The position numbers and the translations under genes were made by a program. A DNA stretch of 64,000 nt, taken from positions 1 to 64,000 of the forward strand of contig JANINW010000037.1 in the NCBI GenBank assembly GCA_024508935.1, read 5' to 3'. Positions within the stretch are counted from its first letter, which is position 1. The number at the start of each line of letters is the position of its first letter. The notes beneath the pieces were generated by a model that was not told the DNA's origin, searched no databases, and saw nothing but the letters and a program-made list of their open reading frames with translations. This DNA comes from Flavipsychrobacter sp. GTDB lineage: Bacteria > Bacteroidota > Bacteroidia > Chitinophagales > Chitinophagaceae. Shown piece after piece: positions 26,895-35,877 of the stretch.

Positions 26895-29800
26895 TTAAGC
26901 CAGTTTTTTCAATTCTTCGATCTGGGCTTCGCGGTCTACTTCTTGTTTCAGTTTGTCGCTCTTATCCATATCTACCAGGATAGGGGCGGCAACGAAGATA
27001 GAAGAATAAGTACCCGTGATAACACCTATCAGCATAGCGAAGGCGAAACCACGTGTTACTTCACCACCGAAGATGAAGAGGATCAATACAGACAGGAACA
27101 CGGTAAGTGATGTCATGATCGTACGGCTCAATGTATCGTTGATGGCACGGTTGATAACGCTCACCTTTCCTTCTCCCGGGTTTTTGCGGAAGTATTCGCG
27201 GATACGGTCGAATACGATAACGGTATCGTTCATCGAGAAACCTATCACCGTCAGCACCGCGGCAATGAAGTGCTGGTCAATTTCGAGAGCAAAAGGAACG
27301 ATGCCCCTGAAGAATGAGAACACTGCCAGTGTAACGCATACGTCGTGCAGCAAGGCCACGATAGTACCCAGTGAGTACTGCCATTTGCGGAAACGCAGCA
27401 GGATATAGATGAAGATAGCGATCAGTGAGAATACAGTTGCCTGTATTGCACCTGCTTTCAGGTCATCGGATATGGTTGGCAATACTGTTTGAGAGCTCTG
27501 TATATACTTAGTAGCAAAAGTAGCTTCGTCAACAGAAGCAGGAATGAAGTTAGCAGCTTTCAGACCTTCATAAAGCTGGTGCTGTACTTTTTGTTCTACT
27601 TCCTGGCCCGGTTGTTTGATGAGGTAAGCTGTAGTGATGTTCAGGTGGTTATCCTGGCCAATTGTTTTTACTACAGGGTATTCACCATCAAAATAGGTTT
27701 TCAGTTTTTCGCGTACATCGGCCACTTTGTGCGGAGCGTCAAACTTAATGGTATAGCTACGGCCACCGTCAAATTCCACACCATAGTCAAAACCGTGGAT
27801 GAATGAACCGATACCACCCAGCAGCACGATAACAGATATTACATAAGCTACTTTACGTGCGCCAACAAAGTTGAAATGTGCTTTGCGGAAGATAGCTTTA
27901 GACAGGTTGGTAAAGTAGTTGAAGTGACGTTCGCGTTTTGTGTAAATATCTGTTACCAGGCGAGATACCAGGATACCGCAGAACAAAGACAACAGGATAC
28001 TGATGATCTGTGTAGTAGCGAAGCCAAGTACAGGGCCAAGGCCGAATATGAACAGGATAACAGAAGTGATCAATATAGTTACGTGACCGTCCAATACAGG
28101 TGCCAGTGAGTTGGTATAACCACGCTTGATGGCATCGGAATAGCTGCTGCCGCCTGCCAGTTCTTCTTTGATACGCTCAAAGATGATAACGTTCGTATCC
28201 ACAGCCATACCAATACCCAGTACCAGGCCCGCAATACCAGGCATAGTAAGTGTAGCGTGCAGGGCAGAGAGTATGCCTATGGTGAACAGTACGTTCAGTA
28301 CCAGAGATATATTGGCAACGATACCGCCGGTGTTGTAATACACCAGCATCAGTATGAATATTACGATGAATGAAATGATCAGTGAGTTCATACCTGCGCT
28401 GATAGATTCAGCACCCAGGGTAGGACCTACTACTTGTTCTTGCACGATGCGTGCAGGTGCAGGCAGTTTACCTGATTTCAATATGTTGGCAAGGTCAGTG
28501 GCATCTTCTACAGTAAAATTACCGCTGATAGAAGTGTTACCACCTGCAATTTCGCCGTTTACCAGCGGGGCAGAATAAACTTTATCATCCAGTACTACTG
28601 CTACATATTTACCAGTGTTCTCGGCAGTCATTTTACGCCATATACGTGCACCCTGTACGTCCATGCTCATAGCCACTTCCGGTTTACCGGTCAGTGGGTT
28701 ATAGTCCATGCGCGAATCTGTTACGCGGTCACCTTCCAGTTTAGCTTCGGAGTTGCCGCCAGGTAATGTTTTCAGGGCATACATATATAAAGGTGCATTC
28801 GGGTTGCGTGCATCTTTTTTATCTTCAGCACCGTATACAAATTTTACGTTGTTAGGGAATTTAGCCCTTACTACGTCCATATTCATGTAGCGGTTTAGCT
28901 TAGCAGTATCTTTCTTCAGTACGATACCTACAACAGGCCCTGGGTTCACATTGCCTTGCTGCGAAATGTTTGGATACCATACAGCCAGCAGCGGGTTTTT
29001 CTTCTGTGCTTCCAGTTGTGCTTTCTTGGCAGAATCCGTACCACCTGCAGCAGTCTGGTTATCGGTTTTCGATTCGCCCAGCAGTGATGCTAAGCTGGCA
29101 GTATCGGCACCTGCTTTTTTGGTGCTGTCTGTATTCGCAGCAACAGCAGCGCTGGCAGCCGTATCGGCAGCACTTGCAGAGTCTATTTCTTTTGTACCGG
29201 AAAGGTAAGCGGCCAATGCATCGTTAGCAGGTTGTAAAGCCTGTATGATCTCCTGGTTGCTGTACAGTTCGAAGAATTGCAGTTTGGCAGTAGACTGCAG
29301 GTAGTTACGTACACGTTCAGGATCGCGTACACCGGCCAGCTCTACAGATATAATGCCTTTATTCTCATCCAGGTTTACGTTAGGCTGTGCCACACCGAAT
29401 TTATCGATACGGGTAAGGAGTACATTATAAGTACGCTTTACGGCATCCTTAGCTTCTTTATTGATCTTAGCCAGCACCTGGTCGTTGGAAGAGCTGAGTG
29501 TGATCTCTTTTTCAGAAGGCTTGGTGAACAGGTAAGCCAGTTTAGCACTTGGGTTGGCTTTAGCAAAAGCTTCACCGAACAGTGTTACGAAATTGGCCTG
29601 GCTGTTGGCTTTCGCCTTGTTGGCATCTGCAATAGCGCGGTTCAGGGCCGGGTCTTTCGGGTTGTTAGACATAGAACGAACCAGTTCGTCCAGGCTTACT
29701 TCCAAAGTCACGTTCATACCGCCTTGCAGGTCAAGACCCAGGTTCAGTTCCTGTTCTTTTGCTTCCTGGTAAGTGTACTTTTTCATCAGCGGCAGGCCTA

Positions 29801-30026
29801 CTACTTTTTCGCCCTGCAGGCTGTCTGTAATGTTGTTGTAACGTGCCTCTATAAGTTTTTCAAGATCCTGGCCTTTAGCCTCGGGATGTTCTGCCTTAGT
29901 GATACGTTCTGCCTTAGCACGCGCCGATTTTTCTACATTACGTACAATGAACGTAAATGAAAGCTGGTACAGCGAGATAAGGATAAGTGCGACGGTAAAA
30001 AACTTTACCAACCCTTTTAATTGCAT
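26895..30026 (-). CDS. secDF: Fused protein translocase subunit SecDF
   Basis: A 1043-residue inner-membrane protein that uses the proton gradient to pull secreted proteins across the Sec pore. The SecD half starts with one membrane helix, has LGLDLQGGMNVTLEVS, the periplasmic P1 region and five helices ending with FERIKEELAGGSSYSDAIKRGYTNS. The SecF half begins near residue 720 with a new helix and GVEFDGGRSYTIKFD, and ends with VFDRIREYFRKNPG...INRAINDTLSRTIMTSLT. A low-complexity Ala/Thr/Ser/Asp insert lies around residues 285-345 in P1. In Bacteroidota this is the normal fused form; a separate yajC is not seen here. Confidence 0.95.
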   Translation of the reverse strand: MQLKGLVKFFTVALILISLYQLSFTFIVRNVEKSARAKAERITKAEHPEAKGQDLEKLIEARYNNITDSLQGEKVVGLPLMKKYTYQEAKEQELNLGLDLQGGMNVTLEVSLDELVRSMSNNPKDPALNRAIADANKAKANSQANFVTLFGEAFAKANPSAKLAYLFTKPSEKEITLSSSNDQVLAKINKEAKDAVKRTYNVLLTRIDKFGVAQPNVNLDENKGIISVELAGVRDPERVRNYLQSTAKLQFFELYSNQEIIQALQPANDALAAYLSGTKEIDSASAADTAASAAVAANTDSTKKAGADTASLASLLGESKTDNQTAAGGTDSAKKAQLEAQKKNPLLAVWYPNISQQGNVNPGPVVGIVLKKDTAKLNRYMNMDVVRAKFPNNVKFVYGAEDKKDARNPNAPLYMYALKTLPGGNSEAKLEGDRVTDSRMDYNPLTGKPEVAMSMDVQGARIWRKMTAENTGKYVAVVLDDKVYSAPLVNGEIAGGNTSISGNFTVEDATDLANILKSGKLPAPARIVQEQVVGPTLGAESISAGMNSLIISFIVIFILMLVYYNTGGIVANISLVLNVLFTIGILSALHATLTMPGIAGLVLGIGMAVDTNVIIFERIKEELAGGSSYSDAIKRGYTNSLAPVLDGHVTILITSVILFIFGLGPVLGFATTQIISILLSLFCGILVSRLVTDIYTKRERHFNYFTNLSKAIFRKAHFNFVGARKVAYVISVIVLLGGIGSFIHGFDYGVEFDGGRSYTIKFDAPHKVADVREKLKTYFDGEYPVVKTIGQDNHLNITTAYLIKQPGQEVEQKVQHQLYEGLKAANFIPASVDEATFATKYIQSSQTVLPTISDDLKAGAIQATVFSLIAIFIYILLRFRKWQYSLGTIVALLHDVCVTLAVFSFFRGIVPFALEIDQHFIAAVLTVIGFSMNDTVIVFDRIREYFRKNPGEGKVSVINRAINDTLSRTIMTSLTVFLSVLILFIFGGEVTRGFAFAMLIGVITGTYSSIFVAAPILVDMDKSDKLKQEVDREAQIEELKKLA

Positions 30027-30071
30027 AGGTGCCTGAATTGAGTCTTATTATATTTTTAAAAATAGAGTGGG

Positions 30072-30079
30072 CAAAGATA
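30072..30079 (-). promoter_or_regulatory. Candidate -7 element of secDF
   Basis: On the minus strand, TATCTTTG matches TAnnTTTG exactly, 46 nt before the secDF ATG, followed by CCC and an A/T-rich leader. Confidence 0.55.
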
Positions 30080-30228
30080 GGATTTAAAACAAAAAAATAA
30101 AGTCCTGCGCTAAGTTTAGGGCTTTTTATCAAAAAATCCTTTTTCGTCCAAATCTTTTAGCATTTTATTAATGAATATCTTATTTTTACGAATTACTAAA
30201 ATATCTTCAGGTTAAATTAAGTAAACAC

Positions 30229-33200
30229 ATGATACGTAGAGTTACACTCCTATTCATGGCTTTGTTGGGTTTGCAGTATGCCGCACAGGCACAGCAAGCT
30301 TGTGGCTTCGACCAGGTCCACAGGCAGAAGATGGCTACCGACCCGGCTTATGCCAACGCTGTAAACCAGTTCAATACAGACCTTACCAACTGGATAGCAA
30401 CGCACCCTACCAGCCCTTCTCTTGTTACTACCGTAAACGGTAACAAAGCCTATGAGATACCTGTGGTGGTACACGTGATACACACCGGGCAGGCGATAGG
30501 TACTACGTACAACCCCAGCAATACTACAATTGCAAATTTTGTTCAATATTTAAGTGATGCATTCCAGGCTTCTTATGCAGGGCACCTGCTGGAAGCGAAT
30601 GGCGGTACCCGTGTACCGATCGTGTTCAAACTGGCACAACGTGCGCCGGGTTGTACAGCTTCAAACGGTATCAACCGTATAGATGCCAGCACTAACTCTA
30701 CCTATGTGGCAAGCGGTGTATCTAACGGCGGCTCGAACCCCGGTATCTCTGATGCCACATTGAAGGCATTGAGCTATTGGCCAAATACAGAATATTACAA
30801 TGTGTGGATGGTATATAAGATAAATGGTGTGAATGCTGCTACAGCCACGACCTCATTTACTGCCGGCTATGCTTATTTCCCTTTCCCGGGCTATTCTGCT
30901 ATAGATGGTACGGTAATGTTGAGTGACCAGGTGGCTACGGGTAATTCTGTAATCACACACGAACTGGGCCATGCTTTCAACCTGTACCACGTATTCGAAG
31001 ATGATGACCCGACCAATTCAGGCCCTCCGTATTCATGCCCAGTTGCTCCCGGCGATTTCTGTAATGATACGCAGCCAATGAAGCGTTCTTTATTTAACTG
31101 CCCGGCTGAAGGTACTAACACTTGTAACCCGCCTACCAACCTGTACCTGAACACACAGAAGAACTTCATGGATTATTCGAACTGTAAGGACCGCTTTACG
31201 CCAGACCAGCGTACCCGCGTATGGGGTGCATTGATGAATGTAAACGCCTGCCGTTCTTCTCTTATATCTTCTTTAGGTGCTACGGCTTTACCAGGTACGC
31301 CTATGGTAGCAGCGGCTTGTACACCTTCAGGTCCTGCGGCATCCAGCACACTGGGGCCACGTAAGGTTACCGTTATTAAGCCAAGTCCTGATACGGTGCT
31401 CATGAACGCTATATCACAAGACTATAATGGTGATGGCAGCCTGCACTATTTTGACCGTACCTGCCAGCACAGGGTAGAATTACAGGTTGGCCAAACCTAC
31501 ACTTTCAGTGTAACGGTAGGGCCTACTGCAGAAAATGTGCGCGCTTATATAGATTATAATAATGACGGTGATTTCTTAGATGCCAACGAAACTATTTACA
31601 CACCAACAGCCGGTTCTGGCAAAAGGCCGGATGCGAGCTTTACAGTGCCGCTGGTAGGTACAGTAAATTGTGTACCTATCCGTATGCGTGTTATCACCAA
31701 TTCGGGTTCGGTACCTAACTCGTGTACATCTCCTATTGCGGGCCAGGCCGAGGATTATAGCGTATTGATACGTGGTGGTGCAGCATCCAGCAATGCTTCT
31801 GTAGCTATCAGTGATCCTCCGGAAGGCGGAAACCCATCTTGCTATGGTACTACCCTTACATTCCGTGCTTACCCGGGTTCAGGTTCAAGCCCTGTAGGTT
31901 ATAAATGGTACAGGAAAACTACAGCAGGCGTGGTGACTTCTCCTACGCTTCCGCTTCCTGTTATTGATGATACTGTATGGGCATCTAATGCCTTTACAAA
32001 TAGGGACAGTGTTTGGGTGAAAATGTACTACAGCACGCTTTGTGGTACAGACAGCGTACTGTCAGACACCGTTGTGGTGAACAGGGTAGACTCTGTAACA
32101 CCAGTAGTGAATATAGCACTGACAACAGGTACTAACCCTACTTGTCCCGATGATACTCTGACTTTCTCGGTAGTAAGTACCATCAATCCGGGTGGTTCCC
32201 CTAGTTATCAATGGTTTGTAAATGGAATTGCAGCAACCGGCGTTATCTCAGGCACCCCAGGTATGACGTTTACTATGAATACCCATAGTAACGGTGACGT
32301 AGTTACTTGTAAGATGACCTCAAGTGCCGGCTTCCCTTGCGCTACAGCAACACCAACACGTACATCGAATGGTATTACCATTACCAATACAACTAAGCCT
32401 CCTACTGCTTCTATAGCATTGACCACAGGTACCAACCCTGGTTGTGCCGGCCAAACGCTTACGTTCACGGCTTCGGGTACAATATTAGGTACAGCGCCTA
32501 CCTATGAATGGTTTAAGAATGGTACTTCGCAGGGAGCTCCATCTACTGCTGCCAAAACATTCAGCGGCGTATTTAATAATGGTGACCAGATATTCTGCCG
32601 TATCGTGTCTAACTCTACTTGTGCAATACCTCCAGGTATCGTGAATTCTAACACTATCCAGGTGATACACCAGCAGATAACGGCTGATATAGTGATAGCA
32701 CAGGTAATAGGCGGTAACCCGGTATGTTCCGGTCACCAGGCTATATTCTCTGCCAATACTACCAATGCAGGTTCTAACCCGCAGTTCCAGTGGATGCTGA
32801 ATGGCAGCTCTGTAACCGGCGCTACCACACCTATATATGTTACAGACTCTCTGAAAGATAATGATGCGGTACAATGCGTACTGATAGCAACAGACCCTTG
32901 CGTGGCCAACCCGCGCGATACATCTTCGCCTATCATTATGCGTGTAACTACCAGCCTGGTGCCAACCATCAGCGTGGCTATTACACAGGGCAAGAACCCC
33001 GGCTGTCTCGATTCGCTGATCGAGTTTACGGCAAGCGTTACCAACCTGGGTACCAGCCCTAATTTCATTTGGTATATCAATGGCTTCCCGGCTGCATTTG
33101 GTAATGTATTCAGCTCCAGCAGCCTGCTGAACGGAGACATTATAGAATGCCGTGCCAACCAGACAGATGGTAAATGCTACCTGCCTGATACCATAGCTTC

Positions 33201-33702
33201 GCTGCCTGATACGCTGACACGCTCTACTACACCTAACCCGCCACTGATACACCTGATAGGCAATATGCTGACCACTAACCAGGCAGGTAACTATATATGG
33301 TTTGGCCCTAAAGGCAAGCAAATAACCGGTGGTGAAGACGGCAATTACAATCCTAAAGAACTGGGTGACTATTATGCTGTTACCAATAACAACGGCTGCT
33401 GGTCTAAACCATCCAATATCCTTACCATTACGCTGCTGGATGTTGCAGCCATCAGCATGGACAACCTGAAAGTGTACCCGAACCCGACAACCGGGCTGCT
33501 GACACTGGATTGGGGTATGGATGCAGTAAATATGGATATAGATGTACTGAACCCTGTAGGACAGCGCGTACTGCACGACCAGATGCGCGGCCAGTCTCAC
33601 AAGACAATGGACATCAGCCAACTGCCAAGCGGTATGTACTATATAGTACTGAAAGACGAAACAGGTAAGCTGGGTACTTTAAAAATTACCCTGGCTAAAT
33701 AA
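30229..33702 (+). CDS. Secreted M43-like metalloprotease with GEVED, Ig-like repeats and T9SS type A tail
   Basis: A 1157-residue exported protein. A signal peptide (LFMALLGLQYAAQA) is followed by a metalloprotease domain with VITHELGHAFNLYHVFEDD near residue 245. The zinc motif is HExxHxxNxxH, with Asn where the pappalysin motif usually has Gly. A downstream MDYSNCKDRFTPDQ is the Met-turn region. Residues about 420-520 form a GEVED domain (AYIDYNNDGDFLDANETIY...AEDYSV). Five Ig-like repeats follow, each starting like NIALTTGTNPTCPDDTLTF and containing PxYxWF/WY. The end, VYPNPTTGLLTLDW... to LGTLKITLAK, is a T9SS type A sorting tail. The protein should be surface-attached or released. Confidence 0.9.
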   Translation: MIRRVTLLFMALLGLQYAAQAQQACGFDQVHRQKMATDPAYANAVNQFNTDLTNWIATHPTSPSLVTTVNGNKAYEIPVVVHVIHTGQAIGTTYNPSNTTIANFVQYLSDAFQASYAGHLLEANGGTRVPIVFKLAQRAPGCTASNGINRIDASTNSTYVASGVSNGGSNPGISDATLKALSYWPNTEYYNVWMVYKINGVNAATATTSFTAGYAYFPFPGYSAIDGTVMLSDQVATGNSVITHELGHAFNLYHVFEDDDPTNSGPPYSCPVAPGDFCNDTQPMKRSLFNCPAEGTNTCNPPTNLYLNTQKNFMDYSNCKDRFTPDQRTRVWGALMNVNACRSSLISSLGATALPGTPMVAAACTPSGPAASSTLGPRKVTVIKPSPDTVLMNAISQDYNGDGSLHYFDRTCQHRVELQVGQTYTFSVTVGPTAENVRAYIDYNNDGDFLDANETIYTPTAGSGKRPDASFTVPLVGTVNCVPIRMRVITNSGSVPNSCTSPIAGQAEDYSVLIRGGAASSNASVAISDPPEGGNPSCYGTTLTFRAYPGSGSSPVGYKWYRKTTAGVVTSPTLPLPVIDDTVWASNAFTNRDSVWVKMYYSTLCGTDSVLSDTVVVNRVDSVTPVVNIALTTGTNPTCPDDTLTFSVVSTINPGGSPSYQWFVNGIAATGVISGTPGMTFTMNTHSNGDVVTCKMTSSAGFPCATATPTRTSNGITITNTTKPPTASIALTTGTNPGCAGQTLTFTASGTILGTAPTYEWFKNGTSQGAPSTAAKTFSGVFNNGDQIFCRIVSNSTCAIPPGIVNSNTIQVIHQQITADIVIAQVIGGNPVCSGHQAIFSANTTNAGSNPQFQWMLNGSSVTGATTPIYVTDSLKDNDAVQCVLIATDPCVANPRDTSSPIIMRVTTSLVPTISVAITQGKNPGCLDSLIEFTASVTNLGTSPNFIWYINGFPAAFGNVFSSSSLLNGDIIECRANQTDGKCYLPDTIASLPDTLTRSTTPNPPLIHLIGNMLTTNQAGNYIWFGPKGKQITGGEDGNYNPKELGDYYAVTNNNGCWSKPSNILTITLLDVAAISMDNLKVYPNPTTGLLTLDWGMDAVNMDIDVLNPVGQRVLHDQMRGQSHKTMDISQLPSGMYYIVLKDETGKLGTLKITLAK

Positions 33703-33733
33703 GATAGTTGATAATAACAGATAACAAAAGAGT

Positions 33734-33757
33734 AAGGCCGCTATTTAGCGGCCTTTT
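33734..33757 (+). terminator. Intrinsic terminator of the M43-like gene
   Basis: AAGGCCGCT and AGCGGCCTT form a 9-bp stem with a 4-nt loop followed by a short T-run, 32 nt after the stop. Confidence 0.75.
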
Positions 33758-33839
33758 ACATTAACGAATGCCGGCTTTATGGAAACATGTTTTGAATTAC
33801 TTAGAAAATTCATAGTTTGACAGATTTGAGGAAGAACTT

Positions 33840-34184
33840 ATGGCGAGCTATAACACCCCGATTAATATGAAGAAGTATTTCGAGTTGGTATTAAGCTTTT
33901 TAGCAGTGCTATGTTTGGCATTTTGTTTGTATGCTTACTATGATAGTCATTTAAGCACTTCGGCAAAAAAGAATGTCCTTAATGAAAAAAGAGCACATTC
34001 GGTAAAAGCAGGGATGCGTAAAGAGGAAGTAAAAGGCATAATGGGTGAGCCGGTGGATATTACACAATCAAATGATGCATCGGCAGTTGTTTCTTACCAT
34101 TATTTATCGAATAATGGAGATTATTTAGATATTGAGATCAGGTTTGATACAGCTGGAAAGGTTTCAAGTGTTTTTATTCCCTAA
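33840..34184 (+). CDS. Small membrane-anchored BamE/SmpA-like protein
   Basis: A 114-residue protein, or 105 if the Met of MKKYFELVLSF is used. A single N-terminal helix (LVLSFLAVLCLAFCLYAYY) precedes a short domain with VKAGMRKEEVKGIMGEPVDI, the GMxxxxVxxxMGxP pattern of SmpA/OmlA/BamE-type folds, and a beta-strand end (SYHYLSNNGDYLDIEIRFD). The family pattern is a weak similarity, not proof of BAM function. The gene is followed by a shorter protein of the same pattern, and both are AT-rich compared with their neighbours. Confidence 0.7.
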   Translation: MASYNTPINMKKYFELVLSFLAVLCLAFCLYAYYDSHLSTSAKKNVLNEKRAHSVKAGMRKEEVKGIMGEPVDITQSNDASAVVSYHYLSNNGDYLDIEIRFDTAGKVSSVFIP

Positions 34185-34211
34185 CGCACTAAGTTGAGAA
34201 AAGTCACTATA

Positions 34212-34493
34212 ATGAAAGCATTTATGAGGATAATCTTGTGCGGGCTACTAGGGTTAACCCTTGGCTGCGGAGTTGGTATGAAGAATGATAAAAACATCAA
34301 AAAAGTTAAAAAAGGAATGACAAAAAAGCAGGTAATTGATATTATGGGTTCTCCGCAGGATTTGTGGGGATCGTCCGATGATACAAATACTTTCAGTTAT
34401 GTATACGATCCACCGTTTGCCTCATCTAGCGCAATCTATGTTTTTTTCGATAAAAAGGATACATTGGTAACAGAGATTTGGTACGCAAATTAA
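34212..34493 (+). CDS. Small lipoprotein, BamE/SmpA-like, paralogue of preceding gene
   Basis: The track starts at a TTG (34194); the ATG at 34212 gives MKAFMRIILCGLLGLTLGCG, a proper lipoprotein signal with lipobox LTLGC. The 93-residue product has VKKGMTKKQVIDIMGSPQDLW and a C-terminal strand region (FSYVYDPPFASSSAIYVFFDKKDTLVTEIWY). It shares the GMxKxxVxxIMGxP core and layout with the preceding gene, so the two are tandem paralogues with different membrane anchors. The separating gap is 27 nt, so they are probably cotranscribed. Confidence 0.7.
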   Translation: MKAFMRIILCGLLGLTLGCGVGMKNDKNIKKVKKGMTKKQVIDIMGSPQDLWGSSDDTNTFSYVYDPPFASSSAIYVFFDKKDTLVTEIWYAN

Positions 34494-34571
34494 AGGGTGC
34501 TGATGTAAGTTATTAGCAAAACCTTAAGTCTCTCCTTAGCAACCTTAACAAAGCCTCAACATAGGGCTGCC

Positions 34572-34579
34572 TAAATTTG
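34572..34579 (+). promoter_or_regulatory. Candidate -7 element of the DUF1232 gene
   Basis: TAAATTTG matches TAnnTTTG and lies 18 nt before the ATG. The start codon is preceded by CAGGAG, a partial Shine-Dalgarno. Confidence 0.5.
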
Positions 34580-34597
34580 CATTAAAGAGAACAGGAG

Positions 34598-34870
34598 ATG
34601 CAGAGAGGTTTACGAAACGTTTTTACAAAGACTATGTGGTGTATGGTGCGTGATGCCTTCAACGGGCATTACAGCATGTCTTTTCTCAGTTATTTGCTGC
34701 TGGTAGGTGGTGTACTATATGTTGTTTTTCCCTTCGACCTTATAAGTGACCTGATACCCGTTATAGGCTGGATAGATGATGGTGCTGTTATCTACTTTAT
34801 TGTAAAACGCCTTCAAAAAGAAATGCAGCGCTACAACCGCTTTAAGGTAATGGAGCGCAAGCGCTATTAG
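34598..34870 (+). CDS. DUF1232 (YkvA-like) membrane protein
   Basis: A 90-residue protein with the family core LLLVGGVLYVVFPFDLISDLIPVIGWIDDGAVIYFIVKRLQKEM. One helix plus the FPFDLIxDLIPxxGWxDD hairpin is the DUF1232 hallmark. Function is unknown; members are small membrane proteins in many bacteria. The 3' end overlaps the convergent coaD stop by 4 nt. Confidence 0.88.
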   Translation: MQRGLRNVFTKTMWCMVRDAFNGHYSMSFLSYLLLVGGVLYVVFPFDLISDLIPVIGWIDDGAVIYFIVKRLQKEMQRYNRFKVMERKRY

Positions 34871-35325
34871 AATTTCACTTCTTCAGGTACAAACATTTTT
34901 ACGCTGCCGCCGTTGCGTATCACATCGCGCACCAGGGTAGAGGATATGGTTGAATACTCAGGAGAGCAGGTAAGGAAGATAGTTTCTATATCCGGTGCCA
35001 GCATACGGTTCATATCTGCAATGGCTTTTTCATATTCAAAATCGCTTACATAGCGTATGCCGCGCAATATATAGTTGGCATGTACCTGCTTGCAATAGTC
35101 TATGGTCAGGCCACTGTAGCCGGCTACTTCAATCCTTGGTTCGTCTTTAAATATATTGCTGATCCATTCGCAGCGCTGCTCTACCGTAAACATAGGCTGC
35201 TTGGACGAATTGATGCCCACGCCTATGATCAGTTTATCGAACAGGGAAACGGAGCGTTGTATCACATCTACATGGCCTTTTGTGATGGGGTCGAATGTGC
35301 CGGGAAATAAGCAGATGCGTTGCAT
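34867..35325 (-). CDS. coaD: Phosphopantetheine adenylyltransferase
   Basis: A 152-residue nucleotidyltransferase making dephospho-CoA from 4'-phosphopantetheine and ATP, the penultimate CoA step. It has the family's N-terminal MQRICLFPGTFDPITKGHVDVI with the T/HxGH motif and the C-terminal ISSTLVRDVIRNGGSV. Length matches the bacterial enzyme. It is the last gene of a DUF3822-rsmD-coaD operon, 6 nt after rsmD, and the rsmD-coaD pairing is common in bacteria. Confidence 0.96.
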   Translation of the reverse strand: MQRICLFPGTFDPITKGHVDVIQRSVSLFDKLIIGVGINSSKQPMFTVEQRCEWISNIFKDEPRIEVAGYSGLTIDYCKQVHANYILRGIRYVSDFEYEKAIADMNRMLAPDIETIFLTCSPEYSTISSTLVRDVIRNGGSVKMFVPEEVKF

Positions 35326-35331
35326 ATGGTT

Positions 35332-35877
35332 TTACGCGTTTGGTTGTTGGAAAAAGCTGAAAATCGTAGTGCCGTAATTCTTCATCCGCAGGAAATTAGG
35401 TAGCTGCTGGTAATCGTTGCGGGGCGTATGCTCCAGCACAAAAATACCACCCCGTGCCAGCATATTCTTTTCAAATACCAGCAGTGGTATATCATCAATA
35501 TTTGCCAGCGCATAAGGCGGACCGGCAAATATAAAATCGTACTGCTCTGTATTTTGTTTCATGAACTTGAACACATCGCCACGTATAATATTCAGTATAT
35601 CGCGTATGCCCAGTTCTCCTGCTATTTTCTTTATGAAATTAATATTCCCCAGGTCACGCTCTATCAGCGTAAGGTCTGCTGCCCCGCGCGATGCCAGCTC
35701 GTAGCTGATGCTGCCGGTGCCGCCAAACAGGTCGCAGGTCTTAATGCCTTCGATATCTATCAGGTTCTGCAGCGTATTGAATAATCCCTCCTTGGCCACA
35801 TCTGTGGTGGGGCGTGCCGGGGTGGTTGTCGGCGGGCTGAAACGCCTGCCGCTAAACGTGCCGCCTACAATGCGCAT
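35332..35877 (-). CDS. rsmD: RsmD-like 16S rRNA guanine-N2 methyltransferase
   Basis: The Met of MRIVGGTFSGRRF is the family's usual start and overlaps the DUF3822 stop by 13 nt, leaving 181 residues. SAM-binding motif I is CDLFGGTGSISYELASRGA; RPTTDVAKEGLFN is the RsmD substrate-side segment. The catalytic D/NPPY motif, however, reads FIFAGPPYAL, with Gly in place of Asp/Asn. RsmD normally methylates G966 of 16S rRNA in the 30S subunit; the motif change raises a question about activity. Otherwise the sequence is collinear with the family. Confidence 0.88.
   Translation of the reverse strand: MRIVGGTFSGRRFSPPTTTPARPTTDVAKEGLFNTLQNLIDIEGIKTCDLFGGTGSISYELASRGAADLTLIERDLGNINFIKKIAGELGIRDILNIIRGDVFKFMKQNTEQYDFIFAGPPYALANIDDIPLLVFEKNMLARGGIFVLEHTPRNDYQQLPNFLRMKNYGTTIFSFFQQPNA

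Noticed and set aside
32485-33621. 378-codon minus-strand ORF antisense to the M43-like gene
   Set aside because: Same shadow effect; the plus-strand gene has a signal peptide, repeats and a sorting tail.
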